DNA of 64,000 nt from Propionibacteriaceae bacterium (GCA_027492675.1 JAPUEI010000075.1:59583-123582); one strand, 5' to 3'. Numbered from the stretch's first letter, positions 19,013 to 28,193 are shown. Made by a program: numbers and translations. Notes: generated by a model not told the origin, from the letters alone.

Positions 19013-19601
19013 CCACCATCGCCCGGCGAACCCTGGGTCCGCCTGGTTCGAGGGGATCCCGGACGGGCTCGCCCCGGACCAACGCCGTGACGTCGCCGAC
19101 AGGACGGCGACCATCCTCGTGCGTGGCGCGCGTCTGACCGGTGACAGCGAGCTGGCCGAGCGCGTCGTGCACCTGGCTGAGTCCGAGGGGCTGGAGACGA
19201 TGGCCGAGATGTGGGCCGCCGCGCCGGCCGACTCCTTGGCCGGGTCGCTGTGGCGTCTGTACGTGCTGCGGGCCTGGATCTACGCCGACGGGAAGCGCGC
19301 AGCCGGGGCGTACGAAGCGGGACAGCGCACCGCGCACGCCGCCCAGGTGATCGCCGGCGTGCCCGACCCGTCCGGTCCGGAGCAGCTCTGTGCGGTGATC
19401 GACGACGTGCTGCGGGGGATCGTCCACGGCGAGTACGCCGACGTGCTGTGGCGAGCGGCTGCGGTGCTGCATGTGCTCGCGGCAGGACGCGCGCTGGAAC
19501 AGCCCAAGGCCTCGTCCGTACGCGAGGCCGCGCGCATGATCACCCTGGCGGAACAGCTGGAGCAGGCGGGCCACCTGGAGCTGGCGGGCCGACTCGCCTG
19601 A
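19005..19601 (+). CDS. Conserved hypothetical protein (198 aa)
   Basis: I do not recognise the family with certainty. The 198-aa product is soluble and nearly all helical, with alanine-rich helices (for example GSLWRLYVLRAWIYADGKRA and VLWRAAAVLHVLAAGRAL) and no cysteine-rich or catalytic-looking motif. It has the actinobacterial GC bias expected of a real gene and follows hrpA by 21 nt. ATG at 19005 overlaps the stop of a 10-codon frame that has its own -10 box. The next plus-strand gene is separated by a candidate RNA gene. Confidence 0.65.
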   Translation: MRDHHRPANPGSAWFEGIPDGLAPDQRRDVADRTATILVRGARLTGDSELAERVVHLAESEGLETMAEMWAAAPADSLAGSLWRLYVLRAWIYADGKRAAGAYEAGQRTAHAAQVIAGVPDPSGPEQLCAVIDDVLRGIVHGEYADVLWRAAAVLHVLAAGRALEQPKASSVREAARMITLAEQLEQAGHLELAGRLA

Positions 19602-19638
19602 CCAACGCGGTTGGTTCCTCGCCCGTCGCCCCTAGACT
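19601..19638 (+). promoter_or_regulatory. Promoter of the 19646 RNA with palindromic operator
   Basis: TTGGTT (19611-19616) and TAGACT (19633-19638) form -35 and -10 boxes with a 16-nt spacer, placing the start of transcription at about 19645-19646. A perfect inverted repeat, ACCAAC-GCG-GTTGGT (19601-19615), covers the -35 box and looks like a repressor site. No start codon lies near the predicted +1, so this promoter does not serve a leaderless protein gene. Confidence 0.6.
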
Positions 19639-19645
19639 TGCCCGC

Positions 19646-19732
19646 GGTACGCCGGGTCGTGGATGCCCCGGGCTCCAACTTCAGCCGCTACGAGCGGCCC
19701 CGCGCCGTGAGGCGCTCCCGGCCCGGCGTACC
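19646..19732 (+). ncRNA. Putative structured small RNA, cloverleaf-like
   Basis: An 87-nt segment begins where the upstream promoter predicts +1. Its ends pair perfectly over 11 bp (19646-19656 with 19722-19732), with three further inner pairs, one of them wobble. Inside are three hairpins: GGA/TCC plus GCC/GGC (19661-19676, one bulged base), GCCGC-TACGA-GCGGC (19684-19698) and GCGCC-GTGA-GGCGC (19702-19715, GNRA loop). The result is a four-way junction. It is not a tRNA (no T-loop, closing stem too long) and lacks the marks of SRP RNA, 6C RNA or the riboswitch classes I know. It may act in trans or as a leader of the PAC2 gene 62 nt downstream. Confidence 0.55.
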
Positions 19733-19794
19733 TCTTCCATCAGGATTCTGAGTACGGGCGCCAGCCCTTGTGTGCAGGCCATACCCTCGCTCCT

Positions 19795-20682
19795 GTGAAG
19801 GATCCACGAGAGCTCTACGAAGTGGTCCCGGAGACGTGGCAGCAGGTGCAGGGCGCCGCAGCGCCCATGCTGCACCTCCTCGACGGCTTCCTCGACGCCG
19901 GTCGCGTCACCCGGGGAGTCGCAGACCACCTGTTGCGCACCTGCCATCCCGAGCGGTTGGCCACCTTCGACGTGGACGCCGTCCACGACTACCGCAGCCG
20001 TCGTCCGGTGATGACCTTCGACACCTACCGCTGGGTCGCGATCCAGCCGCCCGTGATCGCGATCGACCGCCTCACGGATGCGACGGGCCGGGCCTTCCTC
20101 CTCATGCACGGCCAGGAGCCGGACTCCCAGTGGGAGCGGATGATCCAGGCCACGTTGACGATCTGCTCCGAGGTGGGCGCAGGCCGCCTGTACACCGTCA
20201 CCGGCATCCCGCTCGCCGTTCCGCACACGCGCCCGACGGGCATCACCCGGCATGCGACCGACGAAGCGCTGGTGCACGACAACCCGCCACTGATCGAACG
20301 GATGGACGTGCCGGGCCAGTGGTCGGCGCTCCTCCAGCTGCGCGCCGGTGAGGCTGGCCGGGTGGCTATGGGCTACGTCGCCCACGTGCCGCACTACCTC
20401 TCGCAGGTCTTCTTCCCGCAGTCGGTGAAGGCGGTGCTCCAGGCCTTCATGGACGACACCGGTCTGGTGATCCCGCTCACCGGTCTGGACGACGAGATCG
20501 CCGAGAGCCTGTCGCTGATCAACTCCGAGGTCGCGGGGTCTCCCGAGACCGGCGAGCTGGTGTCCGCCTTGGAGGATGCCTTCGACACGGCACACGAGCG
20601 GCTGGCGCCCGTACCGACCGCAGACGAGATCGCCGCCGAGTTCGAGAAGTTCCTGCAGGAGCGGGAACAGGACCAGCCCTGA
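19795..20682 (+). CDS. PAC2 family protein
   Basis: The 295-aa protein belongs to the PAC2 family, whose actinobacterial members (one lies near sigB in Mycobacterium) have no settled role but share the fold of proteasome-assembly chaperone 2. Visible features are the LLDGFLDAG segment, the VATFD/DYRSRRP region and the GIPLAVPHTRP segment. GTG at 19795 is preceded by TACCCT (19782-19787) with a 7-nt gap, so the mRNA is probably leaderless. Earlier in-frame starts at 19768 add residues without support. tesB follows after one base. Confidence 0.83.
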   Translation: MKDPRELYEVVPETWQQVQGAAAPMLHLLDGFLDAGRVTRGVADHLLRTCHPERLATFDVDAVHDYRSRRPVMTFDTYRWVAIQPPVIAIDRLTDATGRAFLLMHGQEPDSQWERMIQATLTICSEVGAGRLYTVTGIPLAVPHTRPTGITRHATDEALVHDNPPLIERMDVPGQWSALLQLRAGEAGRVAMGYVAHVPHYLSQVFFPQSVKAVLQAFMDDTGLVIPLTGLDDEIAESLSLINSEVAGSPETGELVSALEDAFDTAHERLAPVPTADEIAAEFEKFLQEREQDQP

Positions 20683-20683
20683 C

Positions 20684-21529
20684 ATGAGTCGAAGTATCGA
20701 CGACCTGGTCGCGGTGCTCGATCTTGAGCAGATCGAGCCGGATCTCTTCCGCGGCCCCGCGGCCGACACCCGGCTGCAGAGGACGTACGGCGGACAGGTG
20801 CTCGCCCAGGCCGTCGTCGCGGCGTACGGCACGCTCGGCTCCGGCCGCGTGCTGCACTCGCTGCACGCCCAGTTCCTCGAGGCGGGACGCGCCGACTCGC
20901 CGATCCTGTACGACGTACTGCCCACGCGCGACGGGGCGCACTTCTCGACGCGGCTGGTCACGGCCCGTCAGGGTGGCCGCCGAATCTTCACGATGGGCTG
21001 TTCCGCGCAGGCCCCGGAACCGGGCCTCGATCACCAGGACGTCGCTCCGGACGTGCCGAGTCCCGACGACTGCCCGAGCATGGCCGACGTGCTGGTGCGT
21101 CGCGGGGCACCAGCGGCCCGCATGTTCGAGGAGTGGGACGGGCTCGAGGTGCGGTACGCGTCGGGGCTGGCTGACGCCGCGCCCCACCACAAGGGGGCCT
21201 TGTCGGTGTGGGTGCGGGCCAACGGCCACCTGCCGGACGACCCCGTGCTGCACCAGGCGGTGTTGGCCTACCTGTCCGACCTCACCCTGCTGAGCGTCAG
21301 CCTCATCCCGCACGGCATGACCTTCGGCCCCGGTGTGGTCGGGGCATCGTTGGACCACGGCATGTGGTTCCACCGGCCGGTACGCGCCGACGACTGGCTG
21401 CTGTACGAGCAGATCTCTCCGTCGGCCTCGGGCGCCCGTGGCTTCTCGCTCGGCCGGATCTTCGGCGGGGGACACCTCGCGGCGTCGGCGGCTCAGGAAG
21501 GCCTGATCCGGGTCGTCGACCAGACGTGA
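20684..21529 (+). CDS. tesB: Acyl-CoA thioesterase II
   Basis: Hydrolyses medium- to long-chain acyl-CoA to free fatty acid and CoA in the cytosol. The 281-aa double hotdog protein shows the TesB signatures RTYGGQVLAQAVVAA and SLHAQFLEAG in the first half and SLDHGMWFHRPVRADDWLLY in the second. ATG at 20684 starts one base after the PAC2 stop. A frame open from 20576 runs through the end of the PAC2 gene and is not credible. It ends at a strong bidirectional terminator shared with the sigma factor gene. Confidence 0.92.
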   Translation: MSRSIDDLVAVLDLEQIEPDLFRGPAADTRLQRTYGGQVLAQAVVAAYGTLGSGRVLHSLHAQFLEAGRADSPILYDVLPTRDGAHFSTRLVTARQGGRRIFTMGCSAQAPEPGLDHQDVAPDVPSPDDCPSMADVLVRRGAPAARMFEEWDGLEVRYASGLADAAPHHKGALSVWVRANGHLPDDPVLHQAVLAYLSDLTLLSVSLIPHGMTFGPGVVGASLDHGMWFHRPVRADDWLLYEQISPSASGARGFSLGRIFGGGHLAASAAQEGLIRVVDQT

Positions 21530-21530
21530 C

Positions 21531-21561
21531 GACGCCGCCCCCTGGTGCCGGGGGCGGCGTC
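21531..21561. terminator. Bidirectional terminator between tesB and sigB-like gene
   Basis: A perfect 12-bp stem, GACGCCGCCCCC (21531-21542) with GGGGGCGGCGTC (21550-21561), with a 7-nt loop. It lies between two convergent stop codons and can serve both genes. Confidence 0.85.
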
Positions 21562-21572
21562 GAGACTGTGTG

Positions 21573-22526
21573 TCAGGCGGCGAGCTCGCCGCTGCGTAGC
21601 TTGGCGATCGCGTGACGCTCGATCTGTCGGACACGCTCTGCCGTGATGCCCCACACCTCGCCGATGTCGGCGAGCTTGGCCTGACGTCCGTCGAGGAGCC
21701 CGTACCGGCGCCGTACGACGTCGGCCGACCGCTCGTCGAGCCGGGAGAGCATCTGTTCCAGGCGGGCGCGCTCCTCGGCGTCGAGCACGACCTCGTCGGG
21801 ACCGGGAGCCGCCTCGCGGGCGATCAGGTCACCGAGCGCGGTGTCCCCGTCCTCCTCGATCGGCGCATCGAGCGAGACGTGGTCGCGGGAGAACTGGATC
21901 AGCTCGACGACCTTCTCCTCGAGGATGCCCAGTTCCTCGGCGATCTCGCGGAGCTCCGGGTCGCGGCCGAACCTTCGCTCGAGGGTGCGGCGGACGGCTG
22001 AGACCTGGTTGATCTGCTCGGCGACGTGGACGGGGAGCCTCACGATGCGACCCTGCTGGGCGATGCCGCGGCTGATGGACTGCCGGACCCACCACGTCGC
22101 GTACGTCGAGAACTTGAAGCCCTTGGTGTAGTCGAACTTCTCGACGGCGCGGATGAGTCCGGTGTTGCCTTCTTGGACGAGGTCCAGCAACGGCATCGCG
22201 GAACGTCCGTACTTGCGGGCGACGGAGACGACCAGGCGGAGGTTGGCGGTGACGAACCTCGTCATGGCCTCCTCGCCGATCCGGGCGAGCTCCTCGAGCT
22301 CGGCCGTCGTCGCCTTCACGGCACCTACGCCGCGGTCGTCATCGGTGATCTCGCCGTCCAGGAGAGCCTGTGCGTACAGTCCGGCTTCGATCTGCCGAGC
22401 AAGTTCGACCTCCTCCTCGGCGTTCAGCAGCGCGGTCTTCGCGATGCCGTCGAGGTACAGGCCGACTGCGTCCTTGCCGTCGATGCCGTCCGTGGTCCGG
22501 GTCCTGCGGGCGGTAGTCACTGCCAT
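21573..22526 (-). CDS. sigB: RNA polymerase sigma factor, SigB/HrdD type
   Basis: Group 2 sigma-70 factor of 317 aa that lacks the long acidic N-terminus of the principal factor. Regions seen in order: 1.2 (DAVGLYLDGIAKTALL), 2 ([51 protein letters not shown]), 3, and 4.2 (GITAERVRQIERHAIAKLR). ATG at 22526 is chosen because GAAAGGA lies just upstream; the earlier start at 22553 has none. The upstream sequence resembles an ECF-type promoter, which would fit stress induction as for mycobacterial sigB. It shares a terminator with tesB. Confidence 0.88.
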   Translation of the reverse strand: MAVTTARRTRTTDGIDGKDAVGLYLDGIAKTALLNAEEEVELARQIEAGLYAQALLDGEITDDDRGVGAVKATTAELEELARIGEEAMTRFVTANLRLVVSVARKYGRSAMPLLDLVQEGNTGLIRAVEKFDYTKGFKFSTYATWWVRQSISRGIAQQGRIVRLPVHVAEQINQVSAVRRTLERRFGRDPELREIAEELGILEEKVVELIQFSRDHVSLDAPIEEDGDTALGDLIAREAAPGPDEVVLDAEERARLEQMLSRLDERSADVVRRRYGLLDGRQAKLADIGEVWGITAERVRQIERHAIAKLRSGELAA

Positions 22527-22552
22527 GAGGAATCCTTTCGTCGTCACCATCA

Positions 22553-22580
22553 CAACGCGTGATTACCCCGAAAGGTTTCC
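22553..22580 (-). promoter_or_regulatory. Possible ECF-type promoter of the sigB-like gene
   Basis: On the minus strand GGAAAC (22580-22575) is followed after 18 nt by GTTG (22556-22553), close to the GGAAT/C-N18-GTT pattern used by SigR/SigH-type factors. It lies about 27 nt upstream of the start codon at 22526, leaving room for the visible ribosome-binding site. Confidence 0.4.
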
Positions 22581-22607
22581 TGCGACCGCCGGAAAGCGAC
22601 CCTGAAC

Positions 22608-24728
22608 CTACCCTGATGCGGTCTTGAGGGTCGTCGAGACGGCTCCGAGGCGGTCCAGCAACCACGCCAGCTCGTACGCCTCATCGCGCCAGGCCTGATA
22701 GCGGCCCGTCGCCCCTTGGTGCCCGCCCATCTCCACGCGGAGCAGCGCCTCGCCCGTCGCTTCGGGCCGCGCGCGCAGGGCCGCGACCCACTTCGCCGGC
22801 TCCGAAGCCGAGACGCGCTGGTCGTGGAGAGCCGCGGTGGCGAGCACGTCGGGGTACGGGCCGGGAGCGACATTGCCGTACGGGCTGTAGCCGGCGATGG
22901 TCGCGAACGCCTGCGGATCGGCCAGCGGGTCGCCCCACTCGTCGCGCTCCGTGATGGTCAACGGGAGGTCCTCGGCCAGCATCGCCGTGAGCGGGTCGAG
23001 GAAGCCAACGCCGACCTGCGCGGCGCAGAACAGGTCGGGGGCCAGGTTGAGCGCGGCGCCCACGGTGAGCCCGCCGGCGGAGGCGCCGCGGGCGGCAAGG
23101 CGACTCGCAGCCGCGACGCCGTGGTCGACGAGGAACCGGCCGACGGAGACGAAGTCGGAGAAGGTCGTGGGCTTCGCCTCGAGGCGGCCCTGTGCGTACC
23201 AGGAACGACCGAGCTCGCCGCCGCCGCGCACGTGGGCGTAGGCGACGACCACGCCCCGATCGAGAAGGCTGAGCCGCGAGATCGAGAACGCGGGGTCGAG
23301 GCTCGTCTCGTACGCGCCGTACCCATAGAGCAGGCAGGGCGCGGGCCAGGCCGTGTCGCGGCGGGAGACGATCGAGACCGGGATGAGCACCCCGTCGGCG
23401 GCAGGCGCCCAGAGGCGGTGCTGTACGTAGTCGGCCGGGTCGTACGGGCGGCCGTCGGGATCAGGCAGTACGGGATGGCGGCGGAGCAGGCGGGGGGAGC
23501 CGCCCGACCAGTCGGTTTCGACGATCGTGGCGGGCTCGACGTACGACTCGCGATGGAGGCGGAGTCGGTCGGCGCCGTACAGCAGGTCGGCGGCCGCGAG
23601 CGTCTCGAGGTCGGCGTCGCCTGCGAGCACGGATCCGGCACCGGCCGTACCGTCGGGATCACGGTCGAGCACGAGGACGCGGGGGAGACCGTCGCGGCGG
23701 ACGGCGACGACGAGATGGTCGGCGTACGCGGTGACGTCGAGCACGCGTACGTCGTCGCGTCCCTCGATGACTGTCAGCCACTCGTGCCAGTGTCCGTCGT
23801 CGATCGGGGCGCAGGCGAGCTCGAAGTCGGGGTGGTTGGCGTTGTGGACGACGAACAGCTGGTCGCCGGCGGGCTCGACGCTGTACTCCAGTCCCTCGGC
23901 GCGCGGGGCCACGAGAACGGGCTCGGCGGTCGGCGTACGCACGTCGACCATCCGGACCTCGCTCGACGCCTTGCTCGCGCTGTCGATCACGAGCCAGCGG
24001 TCGTCGCCGGAGCGGCCGGCCGCGAGCCAGAAGCGCTCATCGTCCTCGCGGAACATGTCCACGTCGGCGGACGTGGGGGTGCCGAGCGCGTGACGGCGCA
24101 AGAGGTAGGGCCGCCAGGCGTCGTCGGTGACGGTGTACGCGATGTGCGCGTCGTCGATCCAGCAGGCGCTGGAGACGTCCTCGATGACGTCGGGGAGCTC
24201 GTCGCCGGTGGCCAGGTTGCGGAACCTGACGGTGTACAGCTCCTCCCCCGTGGCATCGACGGTGAAGAGCAGCAGGTCGCCATGGGGGGAGACGTCGAGG
24301 TCGCCGAGGGAGAACACCTCGTGCCCCACCGCCTCCGCGTTGACGTCGAGGAAGATCTGCTCGCCGGGGATGGGCGCGTCGATGTCCGGCACGGCATCGC
24401 GAGAGGGGGCCGGCGCCCGCCCGTACACCGGATAGTCGGAGCCCTCGGAGGTGCGCGCGACGTACCACCATGCGCGGCCCGTGCTGTCGACGTCGTAGTC
24501 GGGGACGCTGAGGTCGGTCTGCTGTGTACGGGCGGAGATCTCGGCGTAGATGCGCGTCCGCAGGGGCTCGAGGTGAGCGGTCCGCGTGTCGGCGTAGGTG
24601 GTCTCCGCGTCGAGGTGCGCGACCACCTCGGGATCGTTGAGGTCGTCGAGCCAGGCGTACGGGTCGGCGACGGTCACCCCGTGAAGGGTTCGTTCGGAGA
24701 TCCTTCGGGCAGGAGACGGCGCTGACAC
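22608..24728 (-). CDS. S9 family peptidase (oligopeptidase B-like)
   Basis: A 706-aa prolyl oligopeptidase family serine peptidase that would cut short peptides after basic residues or proline in the cytosol. The N-terminal propeller domain (about residues 60-400) is followed by the hydrolase domain with [20 protein letters not shown] and the nucleophile motif RGASAGGL; the region near the C-terminus containing [11 protein letters not shown] precedes the catalytic His. GTG at 24728 is preferred over the upstream TTG at 24737 because TAGATT ends seven nt before it, suggesting a leaderless mRNA. It lies between two sigma factor genes. Confidence 0.88.
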   Translation of the reverse strand: MSAPSPARRISERTLHGVTVADPYAWLDDLNDPEVVAHLDAETTYADTRTAHLEPLRTRIYAEISARTQQTDLSVPDYDVDSTGRAWWYVARTSEGSDYPVYGRAPAPSRDAVPDIDAPIPGEQIFLDVNAEAVGHEVFSLGDLDVSPHGDLLLFTVDATGEELYTVRFRNLATGDELPDVIEDVSSACWIDDAHIAYTVTDDAWRPYLLRRHALGTPTSADVDMFREDDERFWLAAGRSGDDRWLVIDSASKASSEVRMVDVRTPTAEPVLVAPRAEGLEYSVEPAGDQLFVVHNANHPDFELACAPIDDGHWHEWLTVIEGRDDVRVLDVTAYADHLVVAVRRDGLPRVLVLDRDPDGTAGAGSVLAGDADLETLAAADLLYGADRLRLHRESYVEPATIVETDWSGGSPRLLRRHPVLPDPDGRPYDPADYVQHRLWAPAADGVLIPVSIVSRRDTAWPAPCLLYGYGAYETSLDPAFSISRLSLLDRGVVVAYAHVRGGGELGRSWYAQGRLEAKPTTFSDFVSVGRFLVDHGVAAASRLAARGASAGGLTVGAALNLAPDLFCAAQVGVGFLDPLTAMLAEDLPLTITERDEWGDPLADPQAFATIAGYSPYGNVAPGPYPDVLATAALHDQRVSASEPAKWVAALRARPEATGEALLRVEMGGHQGATGRYQAWRDEAYELAWLLDRLGAVSTTLKTASG

Positions 24729-24879
24729 TCGGAACAATCTAGTGGCGGAGTTGGCTGCAGGCGGTCAGCATGGCAGACTTGACCCCCGGGCCATTGACAC
24801 TCGCGGGGCGTTGCATGCTCTTCGCCCGCTGACGATGTCCAGAGACCCTTGTCAGACCCCCTCCCATGAGAGGCACACC

Positions 24880-26352
24880 GTGGTTCGATCCGCAGCAGCC
24901 CGTTCCGACGATTCCGCAGCTTCCCCCACGCCTGCGCGACGATCCCGGGCGGTCAAAGTCGTCGAGGCGGTCGAGGAAGACCTCGAGGTGACGGTGGAGA
25001 CGCCGGCACCGCGTCGTGGACGCCCGAAGGCCGCGACGAGCGATGCGGCTCCTGCACGTCCCGGACGGAAGCCCAAGGCCGCCGAGGTGACTGCGGACAG
25101 CGCTGACGAGCCTGATGAGGACGAGGCCGGCGACGAGGACCTCGAGGACATCGACGTCACCGAGCTCGAGGAGATCGAGGTCGTCGACGAGGAGGAAGAG
25201 GTCCCGTCGATCGTCGAGGCGCTCTCCGGCGCCACCGAGAAGGCTGTCGCGTTCACCCGCGAGGGCAACGATGTCGTCCTGACCGTCGGTGGCAAGAAGC
25301 GCGGGCTCGAGGACGTCGACGACGCCGAGTTCGAGCCCGAGAAGGAGGCGGTGGTCGAGAAGGAGATCACCGAGGACGAGGGCTTCAGCCTCTCCGACGC
25401 CGACGATGCCGACGAGCCCGAGCAGCAGGTCATGGCCGCCGGCGCCACGGCCGACCCGGTCAAGGACTACCTCAAGCAGATCGGCAAGGTCGCGCTGCTG
25501 AACGCCGAGATGGAGGTCGAGCTCGCCAAGCGGATCGAGGCCGGCCTGTTCGCCGACGAGCGGCTCAACGACACCGCGGCGGTCACCACCAGCGACACCG
25601 AGGACTACGAGTGGATCGCGGCCGACGGCCGTCGGGCGAAGAACCACCTGCTCGAGGCGAACCTCCGCCTTGTCGTGTCGCTGGCCAAGCGCTACACCGG
25701 CCGCGGCATGTTGTTCCTGGACCTCATCCAGGAGGGCAACCTCGGACTGATCCGTGCGGTCGAGAAGTTCGACTACACGAAGGGCTACAAGTTCTCGACG
25801 TACGCGACGTGGTGGATCAAGCAGGCGATCACCCGCGCGATGGCCGACCAGGCTCGTACGATCCGTATCCCCGTGCACATGGTCGAGGTCATCAACAAGC
25901 TCGCGCGCGTGCAGCGGCAGATGCTTCAGGACCTCGGTCGGGAGCCAACGCCGGAGGAGCTCGCCAAGGAGCTCGACATGACCCCCGAGAAGGTCGTCGA
26001 GGTCCAGAAGTACGGTCGCGAGCCGATCTCCCTGCACACCCCGCTCGGCGAGGACGGCGACTCCGAGTTCGGCGACCTGATCGAGGACTCCGAGGCGGTC
26101 GTCCCGGCGGACGCGGTGAACTTCACCCTCCTCCAGGAGCAGTTGCACGACGTACTCGACACGCTGTCCGAGCGTGAGGCGGGCGTGGTGAGCATGCGCT
26201 TCGGCCTGACCGACGGCCAGCCCAAGACGCTGGACGAGATCGGCAAGGTGTACGGCGTGACGCGCGAGCGCATCCGCCAGATCGAGAGCAAGACGATGTC
26301 CAAGCTCCGCCACCCCTCCCGCTCCCAGGTGCTGCGCGACTACCTCGACTGA
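24880..26352 (+). CDS. sigA: Principal RNA polymerase sigma factor (SigA/HrdB)
   Basis: Vegetative sigma-70 factor. From GTG at 24880 it has 490 aa: a variable Ala/Lys/Arg stretch, a strongly acidic segment (about residues 65-175), then [20 protein letters not shown] (region 1.2), [20 protein letters not shown] and [19 protein letters not shown] (region 2), region 3, and [20 protein letters not shown] (region 4.2), ending RDYLD. GTG 24880 follows GAGAGG; ATG at 24835 is an alternative. A TTGACA (24794-24799) lies in the divergent promoter region shared with the peptidase gene. Confidence 0.95.
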   Translation: MVRSAAARSDDSAASPTPARRSRAVKVVEAVEEDLEVTVETPAPRRGRPKAATSDAAPARPGRKPKAAEVTADSADEPDEDEAGDEDLEDIDVTELEEIEVVDEEEEVPSIVEALSGATEKAVAFTREGNDVVLTVGGKKRGLEDVDDAEFEPEKEAVVEKEITEDEGFSLSDADDADEPEQQVMAAGATADPVKDYLKQIGKVALLNAEMEVELAKRIEAGLFADERLNDTAAVTTSDTEDYEWIAADGRRAKNHLLEANLRLVVSLAKRYTGRGMLFLDLIQEGNLGLIRAVEKFDYTKGYKFSTYATWWIKQAITRAMADQARTIRIPVHMVEVINKLARVQRQMLQDLGREPTPEELAKELDMTPEKVVEVQKYGREPISLHTPLGEDGDSEFGDLIEDSEAVVPADAVNFTLLQEQLHDVLDTLSEREAGVVSMRFGLTDGQPKTLDEIGKVYGVTRERIRQIESKTMSKLRHPSRSQVLRDYLD

Positions 26353-26846
26353 TGTCCTGGAGGATCCGCCAAGCCGCGTACGAGGACCTCGAGGCGGCCG
26401 CGTGGACCAAGGCGCGGGCGTGGAACGAGTCGCTGGTTGGTGTCGTCCCGGATGAGGCGCTGCGGCGGCAACTCGACCCGGAACGCGTCGCTCGTACGGT
26501 GGCGTACTGGCAGGCCGCCATGGAACGTGGCGGTTATGTCTGGATCGTCGTGGACGATGATGGAGAGCTTGCAGGTGTGGCCCACGCGTGCGTCGGCGAC
26601 GACGTGGACGCGCCCACACCACTCGAGCTCCAGGTGATCTACCTCGTGGCGGCCGCGCAGGGAAGCGGGATCGCCGACGCGCTGCTGCAGGTGGCGATCG
26701 GTGACGCCCCGGCGTTCTTGTGGGTCCTGACCGGCAACGACCGCGCGCAGGCCTTCTATACGCGACATGGATTCGCCCCGGACGGCACCACGTGCTGGAT
26801 CGAAGGTCTCAACACGACGAAAGAACGCTGGGTACGCGGAGCGTAG
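26352..26846 (+). CDS. GNAT family N-acetyltransferase
   Basis: The 164-aa single-domain protein has the acetyl-CoA binding loop in a QGSGIA segment (motif A, about residues 98-103) and the late strand with FYTRHGFAPDG typical of GNAT enzymes. The substrate is unknown. The ATG shares its first base with the last base of the sigA stop, so it may be translated with sigA. Such a GNAT gene after the sigma factor is not part of the Mycobacterium arrangement. Confidence 0.85.
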   Translation: MSWRIRQAAYEDLEAAAWTKARAWNESLVGVVPDEALRRQLDPERVARTVAYWQAAMERGGYVWIVVDDDGELAGVAHACVGDDVDAPTPLELQVIYLVAAAQGSGIADALLQVAIGDAPAFLWVLTGNDRAQAFYTRHGFAPDGTTCWIEGLNTTKERWVRGA

Positions 26847-26935
26847 GCCCACGTCAACTCGTCCGAACGGCTCCCGGATCCCGCTCGGCCTTGTGAAACT
26901 GACCGCGGGGCATCGGGCGCCGAGCGCTCCTCGTA

Positions 26936-27790
26936 TCAGACGAAGATCGAAGCGTAGTCGTGGATGGCGGCGAGCCGGGCTGTGGCCTCATCGAGATCCA
27001 TGCGGTTGGCCTCGGCCTCGATCGCCTTGCCCAGGAGCGTGGTCTCGCCCGCGGTCGCCAGGCCGGCGATGTACGGGAAGGTGCTGAGCACCCACGAGAT
27101 CGCGGCGCGGATGTCCTCGGCATCGGTGAACGGCTCGTACCAGGTGGCGTACTGATGGTCGCCGATCCAGGGCTTGCGGGCGATGGCCTTGATCGTACGG
27201 AGGGCGACGTCGCGGTCCTGGACCAGCCCGTACAGCACATCGAAGTTGTCGTGGAACTCCGCGTCGGCGGTGTACAGGTGGTAGTTCATCGGCGTCAGCA
27301 CCGAGTCGAAGTCGTGGCGGCGCAGGGCCTCGGCGTGCACGACCGGCGCGGCCTCCGTGTGGCCGGTGATGCCGACCCAGCTCACGATGCCCTCGTCCTT
27401 GGCCCGTACGAACGCCTCGATCGCGCCGCCCGGGGCGAACACCTTGTCCAGCTCCTCGAGGTCGCAGACAGCGTGCACCTGCCACAGGTCGATGTGGTCG
27501 GTGTTCAGCAGCTCGAGCGACCGGTTCAGCTGGCGCCACGCGTCCTCGGCCCGGCGCTCGGTCGACTTCGTCGCAAGGAAGACCCGGTCGCGGATCGCGG
27601 GGACCGACGGGCCCATGCGGAGCTCCGCGTCGCCGTACGAGGCCGCGGTGTCGAGGTGGTTGATGCCGGCGGCCAGCGCCTGCGCGATCGACGCGTCGGC
27701 CACGTCCTGGGTGACATCACCCAAGGCCGCCGCCCCGTACACCAGCACGCTCGTCTCGTGACCGATCCGCCCCAGCCTGCGCTTCTCCAT
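26936..27790 (-). CDS. Aldo/keto reductase family protein
   Basis: The 284-aa TIM-barrel oxidoreductase starts MEKRRLGRIGHETSVLVYGA. It carries INHLDTAASYGDAE, with the catalytic Asp and Tyr, LATKS, with the catalytic Lys, and DLWQVHAV, with the expected His. It belongs to the AKR branch annotated as uncharacterised oxidoreductases, and the substrate is unknown. ATG at 27790 follows GGGAGG at a good distance. The C-terminus is compact compared with 320-330 aa aldo/keto reductases. Confidence 0.85.
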   Translation of the reverse strand: MEKRRLGRIGHETSVLVYGAAALGDVTQDVADASIAQALAAGINHLDTAASYGDAELRMGPSVPAIRDRVFLATKSTERRAEDAWRQLNRSLELLNTDHIDLWQVHAVCDLEELDKVFAPGGAIEAFVRAKDEGIVSWVGITGHTEAAPVVHAEALRRHDFDSVLTPMNYHLYTADAEFHDNFDVLYGLVQDRDVALRTIKAIARKPWIGDHQYATWYEPFTDAEDIRAAISWVLSTFPYIAGLATAGETTLLGKAIEAEANRMDLDEATARLAAIHDYASIFV

Positions 27791-27812
27791 CTCGTCCTCC
27801 CTTGTCAGCCCA

Positions 27813-28124
27813 TCAATGGTGCACGTCGAACGCTACGACCGACACCTGCGCGGAGTCCTCGAGACCGGGGTAGTGGTACCGCAATGCGGCCCTCAACTCG
27901 TCGGCGTCGGCGAAGTTCTCCGAGGCCGCGTCCGCGTCATCAAGGTCTACCACTGAAACGGTACGAATCGCAGTGACCTCCGCGTCCAGCCACACGGGCG
28001 GGTTCGACTCGAAGCGGAACCTGGCCGGCCCCAGGGCCACGGCCTCCCCGTACCTCGTCGTGTGCGTCTTGCTCCCGGACCGTACCCAGTCGAGGTACCG
28101 CGGATCGAACGAGATCTCCTGCAC
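27813..28124 (-). CDS. ASCH domain protein
   Basis: The 103-aa protein has the ASCH fold: it starts VQEISFDPRYLDWVRSGSKT, followed by HTTRYGEAVALGPARFRF. ASCH domains bind RNA or modified nucleosides, and small ones can be amidohydrolases of N4-acetylcytidine (YqfB type). GTG at 28124 is chosen because TACCCT ends six nt before it, a leaderless arrangement; an earlier in-frame start adds 16 residues of low-complexity sequence. It stands between the aldo/keto reductase and the repeat array, which lies about 60 bp upstream of its -10 box. Confidence 0.75.
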   Translation of the reverse strand: MQEISFDPRYLDWVRSGSKTHTTRYGEAVALGPARFRFESNPPVWLDAEVTAIRTVSVVDLDDADAASENFADADELRAALRYHYPGLEDSAQVSVVAFDVHH

Positions 28125-28193
28125 GTGCCGAGGGTAGCGCGGGCTTGATCGCGCCCAACCAGCACCCGCCACGCTAGCCCGGAACGATGCGGG

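Noticed and set aside
19646-19732. Assignment of the structured RNA to SRP RNA, 6C RNA or tRNA
   Set aside because: The conserved GGAAG/AGCAG core of SRP RNA, the C-rich loops of 6C RNA and a T-loop are all absent. The closing stem is too long for a tRNA.
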